Below, one piece after another: positions 27,770 to 35,501 of a stretch of DNA of 40,055 nt. Numbering within the stretch: the stretch's first letter is position 1; each line of letters begins with the position of its first letter. The stretch lies in assembly GCA_026397725.1 (NCBI GenBank), contig JAPLUI010000258.1, forward strand, positions 1 through 40,055, given 5' to 3'. Position numbers and translations under genes: made by a program. This stretch comes from Verrucomicrobiota bacterium (lineage in GTDB: Bacteria > Verrucomicrobiota > Verrucomicrobiia > Verrucomicrobiales > Akkermansiaceae). The notes under the pieces were generated by a model, which ran no database searches, had not been told where the DNA came from, and saw only the letters and a list, made by a program, of their open reading frames with translations.

Positions 27770-27907
27770 ACCAGGTGCCCGGGGGCTGGGGTGTTGTTCA
27801 GGCCAAGCGGGGTGATGACGCCGGGCCATCGTCTGACATTCCACTCATGGGTGCCATCACCGTTTCATCGAAGTAAGGATGGTGCTTCCCCGCGATAAGA
27901 CGGATCG

Positions 27908-27940
27908 GGAACTGCCATGAGTGTCGTCTTGGACAGTTCC
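27908..27940. terminator. hairpin between convergent genes
   Basis: GGAACTG at 27908-27914 pairs perfectly with CAGTTCC at 27934-27940. It lies between the convergent HlyD-like and DUF1080-like genes. The loop is long (19 nt) and there is no U-tract, so the role is uncertain. Confidence 0.3.
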
Positions 27941-28005
27941 GGCCAGCTTGAACAAACGGGAGTTCCCTGCGGCTCGCCTCCGCGCCACCGGTCTGGTGTC
28001 GGCGC

Positions 28006-28701
28006 TCAGGGTTGCGGGGCGGGTTTGGCGTCCAACTCCTTGATGCGGGTGCCGCGGATTTCGACCTGGCCGTTGTCGCGGCTGAGGTTCTGGAACCCGA
28101 GGTGGCCGCGGCGCGGGCGGTCCTTGAGCGGCGGGGCGATGGTGCCGTCATGCCGCAGCACGACTTCCGAGTGAGTGGCAAGGTCGGTGTCGTGGATCAC
28201 CTTGCCGTTCATCTCGACGGTGAGCTTGGTGCCGATCAGGGACACCTTCACCTTGTTCCATTGTTCGGGTTGATAGACCTGTGCGGTGGGGGCGATGGCG
28301 CGGTAGATGCCACCGGTGAGTTCCGCAGGCGTGGCTTGCGGGTTGTAGCGGACGTCGGCCATCTGCAGCTCGAGGCCGTCAAAGGCCGGGTCGCCTTGGA
28401 GCGGACTGCGGAGTGCGAGGCCGCTGTTGCCGCGGGGGCCGATGCGGAATTCATACTCCAACTCGAAGTCGCCGTATTCCTTTTCGCTCATCAGCCAGCA
28501 CCCCCGGTCGCCGGCCCCGGTGAGCACCTCGCCCTTGACGCTCCACAGCGGGGTGCCCTGGGCCGATTTGCCGACGTCGGCCCAGTGGCGGACCACCCAT
28601 CCGGCAGGCACGCCGTCCTTGGGAAACAGCGCTTGGAAGGCAGGTTCATCCGCCGCACCGGCGGTGGCGGCAAGCAGCAGCAGGGAGCACAGCGTTTTCA
28701 T
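28006..28701 (-). CDS. secreted DUF1080 (3-keto-disaccharide hydrolase-like) protein
   Basis: 231 residues with a signal peptide (MKTLCSLLLLAATAGAADE, cleavage ~17). The concanavalin-like jelly-roll pattern of DUF1080 is clear: WSVKGEVLTGAG (~52-63), GDFELEYEFRI (~77-87), GNSGLALRSP (~91-100), GLELQMAD (~109-116), TGGIYRAIAP, QWNKVKVSLIGTKLTVEMNGKVIHD (~147-171), and GHLGFQNLS near the end. Members, abundant in Verrucomicrobia, Planctomycetes and Bacteroidetes, include hydrolases of 3-keto-glycosides produced by secreted oxidoreductases. This suits a partnership with the Gfo/Idh/MocA protein of this window (inference). The length is typical for a single domain. It is downstream of the NTF2-like gene but separated by a strong hairpin. 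Confidence 0.9.
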   Translation of the reverse strand: MKTLCSLLLLAATAGAADEPAFQALFPKDGVPAGWVVRHWADVGKSAQGTPLWSVKGEVLTGAGDRGCWLMSEKEYGDFELEYEFRIGPRGNSGLALRSPLQGDPAFDGLELQMADVRYNPQATPAELTGGIYRAIAPTAQVYQPEQWNKVKVSLIGTKLTVEMNGKVIHDTDLATHSEVVLRHDGTIAPPLKDRPRRGHLGFQNLSRDNGQVEIRGTRIKELDAKPAPQP

Positions 28702-28858
28702 GAGCAGGGGCGATGGTGGTTAGATTGGTGGGTGAACACCGGTGGCCAAGGTCAGGAGCACCCCGGCAGGCCACGAGCGGCCGGGGGTGGCGAGACGGAT
28801 GGCAACGGCAAATTGCACGCGGTTACGCTACACCATGGGTCATCAAGGCGAAGCCCAA

Positions 28859-28887
28859 CCTGATTGTCTCTTGAAAAGACAATCAGG
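28859..28887 (-). terminator. strong 11-bp hairpin at the end of the NTF2-like gene
   Basis: CCTGATTGTCT pairs perfectly with AGACAATCAGG around a 7-base loop; on the minus strand the centre reads TGTCTTTTCAAGAGACA. It overlaps the stop codon of the gene ending at 28883. The same 17-base centre is found 10 bp after prfB. Confidence 0.6.
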
Positions 28888-29299
28888 GCCTGAAGCATTG
28901 GACGATGGCGAATTGGCCGTCCTGTTCCGTGTAACGGATGAGCACCTGGCCGCTTTCAAGCTGACCGGATTGCGTGGAGCGCCGTTGGTAGTTCTCCAGT
29001 TCGACGACGGTTCGGCCCAAAGAGACGCGGGCGATGACCTCGGCGCGGACTTCCGTAAACGATGCCCACAGGTCCGCATAGCGTTGACGGAAGGCGGCGA
29101 GACCGCCGCAGGTGAGCGTGCCCGCCTCGTCGAGCACCCGGACCTGTTCATGGAAACAGGCACAGAAGGCGGCGAGATCACCCGCGTTGTAGGCGCGGAG
29201 TTGCCGGATGGAGAGGTCGATGACGGGTGACACGAGCGCCTCCGCAGTGCCGTGAAGTGGCCCGCTTGCCGTCGGCGGAGCATCAGTTGCGCTTGGCAT
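28883..29299 (-). CDS. NTF2/SnoaL-like domain protein
   Basis: 138 residues forming one cystatin-like alpha+beta cone domain: an N-terminal helix IDLSIRQLRAYNAGDLAAFCACFHEQVRVLD (~27-57, the diagnostic 'YNxxDxxxFxxxFxxDxxxxD' pattern), a second helix around FRQRYADLWASF, and three long strands ending the protein. Family members are small binding proteins, isomerases or hydrolases; the active residues differ too much to call an activity. The ATG overlaps the stop of the upstream metallopeptidase gene (17 bp shared), so the two are translationally coupled. There is no signal peptide, so the product is cytoplasmic, unlike its exported neighbours. Confidence 0.82.
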   Translation of the reverse strand: MPSATDAPPTASGPLHGTAEALVSPVIDLSIRQLRAYNAGDLAAFCACFHEQVRVLDEAGTLTCGGLAAFRQRYADLWASFTEVRAEVIARVSLGRTVVELENYQRRSTQSGQLESGQVLIRYTEQDGQFAIVQCFRP

Positions 29300-30677
29300 A
29301 ACGTCCGAGGCAAAACGCTTTCCAGCGGGTTTCCAGTTGCTGCCAATCGGTGCCGAGGACCGGGCCGAGGTGGGGTGCCAGGTCGGTGCTGCCGGCCTTG
29401 CGGAAGGCCGCCACCAGGTCCGGCAGGCGCGGGCGTAGCGCGGGGTCGGTCAGCAACAGATCCATCAAGGTGAAGGTCTGCCAATAGTGGGCGAGTGGCA
29501 CCGGTTGGCCGTTGCACAACTGCCGCAAGGGAATCTGATAGGCCGGGTTGGTGATGGCGGTGGTGATTTGCTCGGCGAGTCCGGGTTGCGGCCGGAACCG
29601 GGTTTGGATCAGGTTGGCGAGCGCTTCCTGAAACCACTCGCTCCGGTTGGGAAGCCGCAGTTGTTTTTCGATGGCGGAGTGGGCGAACTCGTGCAGAAAG
29701 GTCGGGCGCTGAAGTCCCTGCGCTGAGTCCCAAAACCCGGCGGAAATGCCGTCAATGGTGAAGCCGCAGGATTGGGGCGGCCCGATCTCGCGTTTGATTG
29801 CGGCCGCATAGCGCGGCGGAAACGCGCGATACTCCGCCTCATTGGCAAACACCAGCAGGGTCGGCGGGTCGGCGGCGCACTCCTCCATCGGCAGCCAGGA
29901 GTGCAGCAAGCGCAGCACTTCCCCGAGGTCCTGCTCAAGCGGCGCGAAAGCGACGTCCTTCACGTCGCTCAGCACGACGAAGCGGCCGGTGCCGACGGTG
30001 GTCTCGGCGGCGGGCTTGCCGAACGCGAACCTCGACAACTCGTCGGTGGTGACGCGGTTCCCGAGGCCCTCACCCGCTGGCAGCAGCGCGACCGAGTCGA
30101 TGCTCACTTCGCTAGGGCCGCCGAAGCGGACACCGAGACGCCGGACTTCGTTCCAGCGAATCAAGCGGCCGTCGCCGGGACCGAAGTAGCGCAGCGGCAT
30201 GTCCACCCGCGCCCAACCGGTGAAGTCGAGGTCGAGCCGCCGCCACAACTGGCCCTTGCCGTCGTCGTCGGTGGCCATCACGTCGATGACCAGGCGCTTG
30301 TCCTGCTGGTCCGCGCCGCGGTGGAGGAACAGGCGGATCGCCCCATGGGCGCTCCAGTCGCCGGGCACCTTGCCGGGCAGGCAATACGCCATGCCGCCGC
30401 CCTCGGTCTTGAGTTTCAGGCAGCGCCCGCCGACACCCTCGATGGGGGTGCCGTCGAGCGCCGCCACCTCCGCATGACTGACAGTGACCGGCCCCAGCAC
30501 CGCCCACTCGGCATCCGCGTCGTCAGCTTCAAAGTCGAACACGGCCAGCGGACCGGACTGGTTGGCGGCCGCGAGCGGCAGGACCGTTAGAAGAAACTGC
30601 GCGGCGAGTTGCGGCAGCAACTTGCGGATGCGCCAAGGCGGGTTGGGGGCGGGGTGCGTGACTCGTGACAGCTCCAT
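29283..30677 (-). CDS. exported gluzincin-type metallopeptidase (peptidase MA-like) with N-terminal beta domain
   Basis: 464 residues from the chosen ATG at 30677, which gives a signal peptide (RIRKLLPQLAAQFLLTVLPLAAA, to ~42). Residues ~45-210 form a jelly-roll-like beta domain (LAVFDFEADD...GWARVDMPLRYF) of the kind that binds carbohydrate. The C-terminal half carries the zinc site FLHEFAHSAIEKQ (HExxH) followed ~20 residues later by WFQEALAN, the gluzincin third ligand pattern. An earlier in-frame ATG at 30758 overlaps the stop of the 1071-residue gene as ATGA with AAGGA just before it. It would add 27 residues and bury the signal, so I rank it second. It is probably in an operon with the surface protein upstream and the NTF2-like gene downstream; substrate unknown. 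Confidence 0.82.
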   Translation of the reverse strand: MELSRVTHPAPNPPWRIRKLLPQLAAQFLLTVLPLAAANQSGPLAVFDFEADDADAEWAVLGPVTVSHAEVAALDGTPIEGVGGRCLKLKTEGGGMAYCLPGKVPGDWSAHGAIRLFLHRGADQQDKRLVIDVMATDDDGKGQLWRRLDLDFTGWARVDMPLRYFGPGDGRLIRWNEVRRLGVRFGGPSEVSIDSVALLPAGEGLGNRVTTDELSRFAFGKPAAETTVGTGRFVVLSDVKDVAFAPLEQDLGEVLRLLHSWLPMEECAADPPTLLVFANEAEYRAFPPRYAAAIKREIGPPQSCGFTIDGISAGFWDSAQGLQRPTFLHEFAHSAIEKQLRLPNRSEWFQEALANLIQTRFRPQPGLAEQITTAITNPAYQIPLRQLCNGQPVPLAHYWQTFTLMDLLLTDPALRPRLPDLVAAFRKAGSTDLAPHLGPVLGTDWQQLETRWKAFCLGRYAKRN

Positions 30678-30754
30678 GAGCGCCAAGCAATGGCGCAGTC
30701 TGGCCCCGCTGCCAAGCTGGAAGGAAATGTCTTTGCAGAATGCAACTCTCGTGG

Positions 30755-33700
30755 TCATTCCTTCGCGATCCGATAGAAGCGGCGTGGCGCGGAATCGCGC
30801 GGGATGGCGTAGGTGGTGGCGGCCCCTTGGGAGGGGATGGCGGTCGCGATGGCGGCCCACGAGAGCGGGGGCAGGTCGTCGCTGGCCTCGATCGCATAGC
30901 TGGCGCCGGGTTCGGAATTCCACGTCAGTTGAACCATGCTGCCGCCATCAGTCACGGCGACGGCGGTGACCCGGAAATCGTCGAGCGGCGGGGGCGTCTC
31001 GATGAGCGAGAACGTGGCGGTGTAGGTGTCGCGGGCGGTGGGGGTGGCGTATCGGGTTTGCACGTCAAGGACGGCCCAGGTGGTGCCATCCCAACTGCCT
31101 TCAAGTCGCCATGAGACCGGGTCCCAATCGTCCAGCATGGTCGTGCCGAGGCGATAGGCATCGGCGACGACGTAAGTCCCGAAATCGAGGATGATCGGGG
31201 CCTTGTTCCGATCCACCCAATTGGTGCTGAGCAGGCCATCGACCAGGTTGGCGAGGGTGCCGCCGAGAACATTGCTGCCGGGACTGGTGACCGTGGCACC
31301 GGTGAGCCGGTTGCCACCGGCGAGCAGCTCGAGTTCGGCGAGATTGAAGGCCTGGCTGTCCGGACCGCGCAGGGCGGTGGTGACGAAGCGATAGTAGCGG
31401 TAGGCACCGGGCGGAATCACCACAAGGGTGGCGGCGGTGACGCGGGAACCGGCGCCGTTGGTAGCGGTTAGGGTGTAGGTGGTGGTGGATGGGGGCGAGA
31501 CTTCGAGCGAGCCGGTGGCCGCCACCGGGCCGATGTCGGGGGCGATGCTGACCGAGGTGGCGCCGAGGACCGCCCACGTGAGGGTAGCGGACTCGCCGGT
31601 CACGAGGGGCTCCGGAGTGGCGGAAAAAACGCTGACGGCGGGGATGGCGGGGACGCCAGCGGGATTGAAAACAAAGGACAGCGTGGGCACGGGAGCCAGG
31701 GAGGAATCGCCGGTGGCGACCGTGAAGCCGTCGCCGACGGGGATCTCCAGGGCCTCCGGACTCAGGCGGACGAAGACGTATTTGCCGGCGTTGGCACCAT
31801 CGGCGTATGCTTCGGTGAGCCAGTAGCCGAGACCTGCCGCAGCAAGACCGCGCGGGCCGGAGCCGACGGGGACCCCCAACGGAGTCGCGGAATTGAGCAA
31901 GGCGGAGTGGATGAGGTAGCCGCGGGTGAGGTGGTTATCAATGCCGTCGTTGACGTCGGAGGCCAGGGTTAGCGGGGAACTGCGGGCCCCGGGAATGGCA
32001 AAGAGCCTGATCGGTGAGGGACCTTGCACGGCGAAGGAGCCGATGCTGGTATTGACGCTCAGTTCGGCGCTGAGAAAGCCGCCGGGGCCGAGGCTCTCGG
32101 GGAGTTGGAACGGGATGACGAGATGGCGGAGCTGATCCTCACCAAGATTGCGGCCGACGTCGATGAGGGCAGAATACTCCTCGACCGGACCGTCGATGAG
32201 CGTGCCGTCCAAGGCGGTTAGAAATCCGGCGTCCGACGCGGCTGCAAGGGTGGTGCCGCGGGGCAGCAGGGTGACGGCGACATTGGCGGTGGCGACCCGG
32301 ACGCCAGAAGGGTTGCTGGCGATGAGCGAGTAGCCGGTGCTGGTAAACGGGCTCACGACCAGGCTGCCGCTGGCGGCAACCTCGCCGCCGGGGACCAGGA
32401 AAACGCTGTCCGCGCCGGTGACGTCCCATGAGAGGGTGGTGGCTTCGCCTTCGGTGATGGCGGCGGGCGAGGCCGCGAACAGGGTGACGGTGGGCGCGGC
32501 GGGAATATTCGGATAGATGCGGTTGGCCAGGGTGGCGAGGGCCGGCAGCCAGCTTTGCCGTTCCGTGCTGACCGGATAGGAGGCGCGTTGGTCAACCGGT
32601 GACCAATGACTGCCGTCGAGGCTGCCTTCTAACAGCCAACTCACGGGATCGCGTTCGGTTGCGTCATTGGCCGTGGCGAAACGGTAGGCGGTGACGGCGA
32701 CCGGAGCCCCGTAGTCAAGGACGAGCGGGCCTTTGTTGAAATCGAGCCACTTCGTGTTGAGCAGACCGTCAACGGCCTCACCCGGTCCTTCGCCGTCAGG
32801 CTCGATTTTCCCGCCCGGATTGGTGGCGGTGGCACCGGGGACCGGCGTGTCCAAAAAGAGCATCTGGAACTCGGCGAGTTGGACGCTGTTGGCGGTGGCG
32901 TAGTTCCGCAGGGCGGTCGGCGTGAAACGGAAATACCGATAGACGGCCGGACCCGTGACATCGATGGTGAGCGTCGAAGTCCTCGTGCCCGCAGGGTTGG
33001 TGGCGGTGAGCGTGTAGGTGGTGCTGCTGCCGGGATAGACCGCCACGCTGCCGCTGGCAGCAACCGTGCCGAGACCGGGGGCAATGCTGACGGTGTCGGC
33101 TCCGGCAACGTCCCACGACAGGGTGGCGCTGGCACCCGCCGCAAGCATGGCGCTGTCCGTGGTGAACGAATGGATCGTCGGTCCGGGGGTGGTGGTCAGT
33201 TCCAGGCGCACGTTGTCCCAGAAGCTTTGATAGTAGGTTTGCCCGGTACCGTTGCCGGGGCCGTCGCGATTGCCGACCGAGGCGATGAACACGCCGACGT
33301 TACCGGTGCGCTGTTGGTCGGCGGCCACCACGGTGTGGCTCAAGGTGAGGTCGCCCATGAAACCGCTCTTATAGCCGTGGGGCGGGACGGTGATGGCAGG
33401 GGTGCGGGCGACGATGTTGGTGATCCAGTTGGGGTTGAGGAGGGTGCTGCTGCCGGGCGGATCGTTAGGCGTACCGCCGCGACCGGCCAGCCCGTCGCTC
33501 AACCCGAAAAACGAATCGTCGCTCCAGCGAGGGGTGTTGGTGGGCAGGTTGCCGTTGAAGATGCGGTCGCCTGCGGCGAGCGTCAGCTTCAGCACGTCGC
33601 CCACGCTGAGGCTGGACCAAGGAACGCCAGTGACTTGACCGATTGCGGCACCGCCAAACAGGTTGAGGGCCTGGGGGGCGGGGAACGAACCGGATGCCGG

Positions 33701-33970
33701 GTCGGCGGGGAGGAGGTTCGCCCAACCGAAGGCGATCTCCTGGCCGTTGTTGGCGGTGGCGGTGTTGTCGGTGGCAATCACCGACCACCCTGAGGGGCTG
33801 GAAAGACCGAGCTGCTGAAGGTCTCCCGCGCCAAAGGCCCCGCTGCCGGGATTGCGGTCACTCTCGAAACTGTGATTGTTGATGGCAATGGGGACCGGCA
33901 CCGCCATGGCGGCGGCAAAACCGAGGAACCACAGAAGTACAGGAAGCATGGGTTGGCGATGGATTTTCAT
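30755..33970 (-). CDS. large secreted multidomain surface protein (HpiC1-like, Ig-like x3, discoidin-like x2, DNRLRE-like)
   Basis: 1071 residues with a signal peptide (MLPVLLWFLGFAAAMA, ending ~23). Approximate order: HpiC1-like beta domain 28-262 (INNHSFESD, ...SGWSVI); Ig-like 1 263-337; discoidin-like 1 343-490; Ig-like 2 492-565; DNRLRE-like 570-770; Ig-like 3 775-850; discoidin-like 2 853-1000; C-terminal fibronectin/PKD-like beta domain 1003-1071 (VQLTWNSEPGASYAIEASDDL). The Ig-like modules carry GTVAASGSVAV and TTYTLTATN, the same signature as in the 1623-residue protein, and the discoidin modules share (F/Y)RFxxTALR. The two are shuffled paralogues. It heads a minus-strand set with the metallopeptidase and NTF2-like genes. 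Surface polysaccharide binding is inferred. Confidence 0.9.
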   Translation of the reverse strand: MKIHRQPMLPVLLWFLGFAAAMAVPVPIAINNHSFESDRNPGSGAFGAGDLQQLGLSSPSGWSVIATDNTATANNGQEIAFGWANLLPADPASGSFPAPQALNLFGGAAIGQVTGVPWSSLSVGDVLKLTLAAGDRIFNGNLPTNTPRWSDDSFFGLSDGLAGRGGTPNDPPGSSTLLNPNWITNIVARTPAITVPPHGYKSGFMGDLTLSHTVVAADQQRTGNVGVFIASVGNRDGPGNGTGQTYYQSFWDNVRLELTTTPGPTIHSFTTDSAMLAAGASATLSWDVAGADTVSIAPGLGTVAASGSVAVYPGSSTTYTLTATNPAGTRTSTLTIDVTGPAVYRYFRFTPTALRNYATANSVQLAEFQMLFLDTPVPGATATNPGGKIEPDGEGPGEAVDGLLNTKWLDFNKGPLVLDYGAPVAVTAYRFATANDATERDPVSWLLEGSLDGSHWSPVDQRASYPVSTERQSWLPALATLANRIYPNIPAAPTVTLFAASPAAITEGEATTLSWDVTGADSVFLVPGGEVAASGSLVVSPFTSTGYSLIASNPSGVRVATANVAVTLLPRGTTLAAASDAGFLTALDGTLIDGPVEEYSALIDVGRNLGEDQLRHLVIPFQLPESLGPGGFLSAELSVNTSIGSFAVQGPSPIRLFAIPGARSSPLTLASDVNDGIDNHLTRGYLIHSALLNSATPLGVPVGSGPRGLAAAGLGYWLTEAYADGANAGKYVFVRLSPEALEIPVGDGFTVATGDSSLAPVPTLSFVFNPAGVPAIPAVSVFSATPEPLVTGESATLTWAVLGATSVSIAPDIGPVAATGSLEVSPPSTTTYTLTATNGAGSRVTAATLVVIPPGAYRYYRFVTTALRGPDSQAFNLAELELLAGGNRLTGATVTSPGSNVLGGTLANLVDGLLSTNWVDRNKAPIILDFGTYVVADAYRLGTTMLDDWDPVSWRLEGSWDGTTWAVLDVQTRYATPTARDTYTATFSLIETPPPLDDFRVTAVAVTDGGSMVQLTWNSEPGASYAIEASDDLPPLSWAAIATAIPSQGAATTYAIPRDSAPRRFYRIAKE

Positions 33971-34019
33971 GAACTCTTAGAGTCGGAGTGGCCTGGCCCC
34001 GTCGCAACCCCGATCCAAA

Positions 34020-34036
34020 TGTCTCTTGAAAAGACA
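34020..34036 (-). terminator. hairpin after prfB sharing stem and loop with 28859-28887
   Basis: TGTCT-CTTGAAA-AGACA lies 10 bp after the prfB stop. On the transcribed strand it reads TGTCTTTTCAAGAGACA, identical to the centre of the hairpin at 28859-28887. The stem is only five strong base pairs here. Confidence 0.45.
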
Positions 34037-34045
34037 ACTGACAAT

Positions 34046-35186
34046 CTATTCATCCTCATCCTTGGCACCCTTGACACGGATTTTGCCGCGGAGTTTGGCC
34101 TCGATGAAGGGGTCGAGAGCGCCGTCCATCACGTCCTGGATGTTGCCGGATTCCTCGCCGGTGCGGAGGTCGAGGACTTTTTGATAGGGCTGGAAGACGT
34201 AGGAGCGGATTTGGTTGCCCCATGAGACGTCACCTTTTTCGCCGTAGGCGCGGTCGGATTCGGCGCGTTGTTTGTCTTCCTCAATGGTGTAGAGCTTGGA
34301 CTTGAGGATTTCGAAGGCGAGTTCGCGATTGGCCCCTTGCGAGCGGGCGGCAGTGGAGCGGATGAGGATGCCGGTGGGAAGATGCCGGAGCAAGACGGCG
34401 GTTTCCACCTTGTTGACGTTCTGGCCGCCCTTGCCGCCGGAGCGGGTGGTGGTGATTTCGATGTCGGTCAGGTTGATTTCGATTTTGATTTCCTTGGAAA
34501 CCTCCGGATTGGCGTCGATCGAGGCGAATGAGGTATGGCGCTTGGCGGCGGCATCGAAGGGGGAAATGCGCACGAGGCGGTGAACCCCGCGTTCGCACTT
34601 GAGGAAGCCGTAGGCGTACTCGCCGGTGATTTTCAAGGTACAGGAGCGCAGGCCCGCCTCGTCGCCGTCCTGCCAATCGAGGGTTTCCACAGAGAAGCCG
34701 CGGCGCTCGGCCCAGCGGCAGTACATGCGGTGGAGCATCTGCGCCCAATCACAGGCTTCGGTACCGCCCGCGCCGGCCTGAATCACCAGGAAGCAGGAAG
34801 AATTGTCGCCAGGCTGGTCCAGCAAGGTGAGCAATTCATACGCGCGGATGTCCTCCTCCAGACTTTTGGTATTGTGGATCGCCTCGCGGGCCAGCTCCGC
34901 GTCGTCGAATTCCTTGGCGAGGGCAATGCCTTCCGTGATGTCGGCGACGCGGCCTTCGAGCTTGAGAAAGGCCGCGAGCTTTTTCTTCAGAGCACTGGCC
35001 TTGGAACTGACGGACTTGGCCTGCTCCGCGTCATTCCAAAAATCGGGAGAGCCCATGGCCTCCTCGAGGGTGTTGATTTCATGTTCGAGGGTCGGGACGT
35101 CAAAGATACCTCCTGAGCTTCGACAGGCGGCTTTTCAGGCCGGTGAGGTCGAGCGCCAGGAGGTCGGCGGTTGGAAGTGAAGACAT
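34046..35186 (-). CDS. prfB: peptide chain release factor 2 (programmed +1 frameshift)
   Basis: The protein releases peptides at UGA and UAA codons. Translation starts at ATG 35186 (MSSLPTADLLALDLTGLKSR...), runs 28 codons to an in-frame TGA at 35102-35100, and continues after a +1 shift in the long downstream frame from GAC at 35101 to the stop at 34046, giving ~379 residues. The long frame contains the tripeptide anticodon SPF (RLVRISPFDAAAKRH), specific for RF2, and the catalytic GGQ (RSGGKGGQNVNKVET). Both are complete, so the gene is functional. Annotators ignoring the shift would report a protein starting at an internal Met (MGSPDFWND, 35056). It is followed by a short hairpin; no co-transcribed neighbour. 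Confidence 0.97.
35099..35114 (-). promoter_or_regulatory. RF2 autoregulatory frameshift site
   Basis: AGGAGGTATCTTTGAC holds an internal Shine-Dalgarno-like AGGAGG, the slippery CTT codon, the in-frame TGA stop and the following C. The E. coli site is AGGGGGTATCTTTGAC, one base different. When RF2 is scarce the ribosome shifts +1 at CTT-TGA and makes more RF2. Confidence 0.96.
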
Positions 35187-35262
35187 GGGGCCGGAAGAAA
35201 AGGGCATCCGGCGGCATGAAGCAAGCCGAAAGATGGCGGGGCGGTACCACCGTTGGCCTGCC

Positions 35263-35386
35263 ACGCTCAACATTCAACATTCAATGATCAAGTAAGAACA
35301 AGAGATCCCATGCGCGGATGATTCACGAATTCGTCTGAAACGCCAAAACGTGCCAACTCATTTTCCGCCGGGATCAGGAACTGTGA
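35263..35386 (-). repeat. dispersed repeat E, copy 2
   Basis: This is the inverted counterpart of 26365-26510, starting at TCACAGTTCCTGATCCCGGC (35386 downward) and ending near an AT-rich CATTGAATGTTGAATGTTGA stretch. It forms the 3' boundary of the truncated isomerase-like gene. The remaining part of the gap (35187-35262) has nothing recognisable. Confidence 0.8.
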
Positions 35387-35501
35387 CGCGGGCGACGTAG
35401 CCCCCGAGCCGCTCCTTGAGCCCGGCAAACTGCGGCCAGTAGGCAGCACGCCCGATGCCGAAAAGCCCGATGCGAACCGACTGGGTCAGCGGCTCAGGCA
35501 C
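35358..35501 (-). pseudogene. truncated arabinose/fucose-isomerase-like gene
   Basis: A GTG at 35501 overlaps the end of rhaA (the rhaA stop is 35496-35494) and opens a 47-codon frame. It includes VRIGLFGIGRAAYWPQFAGL followed by KERLGGYVARV. This is the N-terminal strand-helix of the L-arabinose/L-fucose isomerase fold (pattern 'hGhhG.G...YWPQF.GLKERL.GY'). After about 39 codons the native sequence ends and the next bases are the first bases of repeat E; a TGA follows at 35360-35358. The rest of the gene (~400+ residues expected) is missing from the window. The placement says it was the third gene of the rhamnose operon. Confidence 0.75.
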
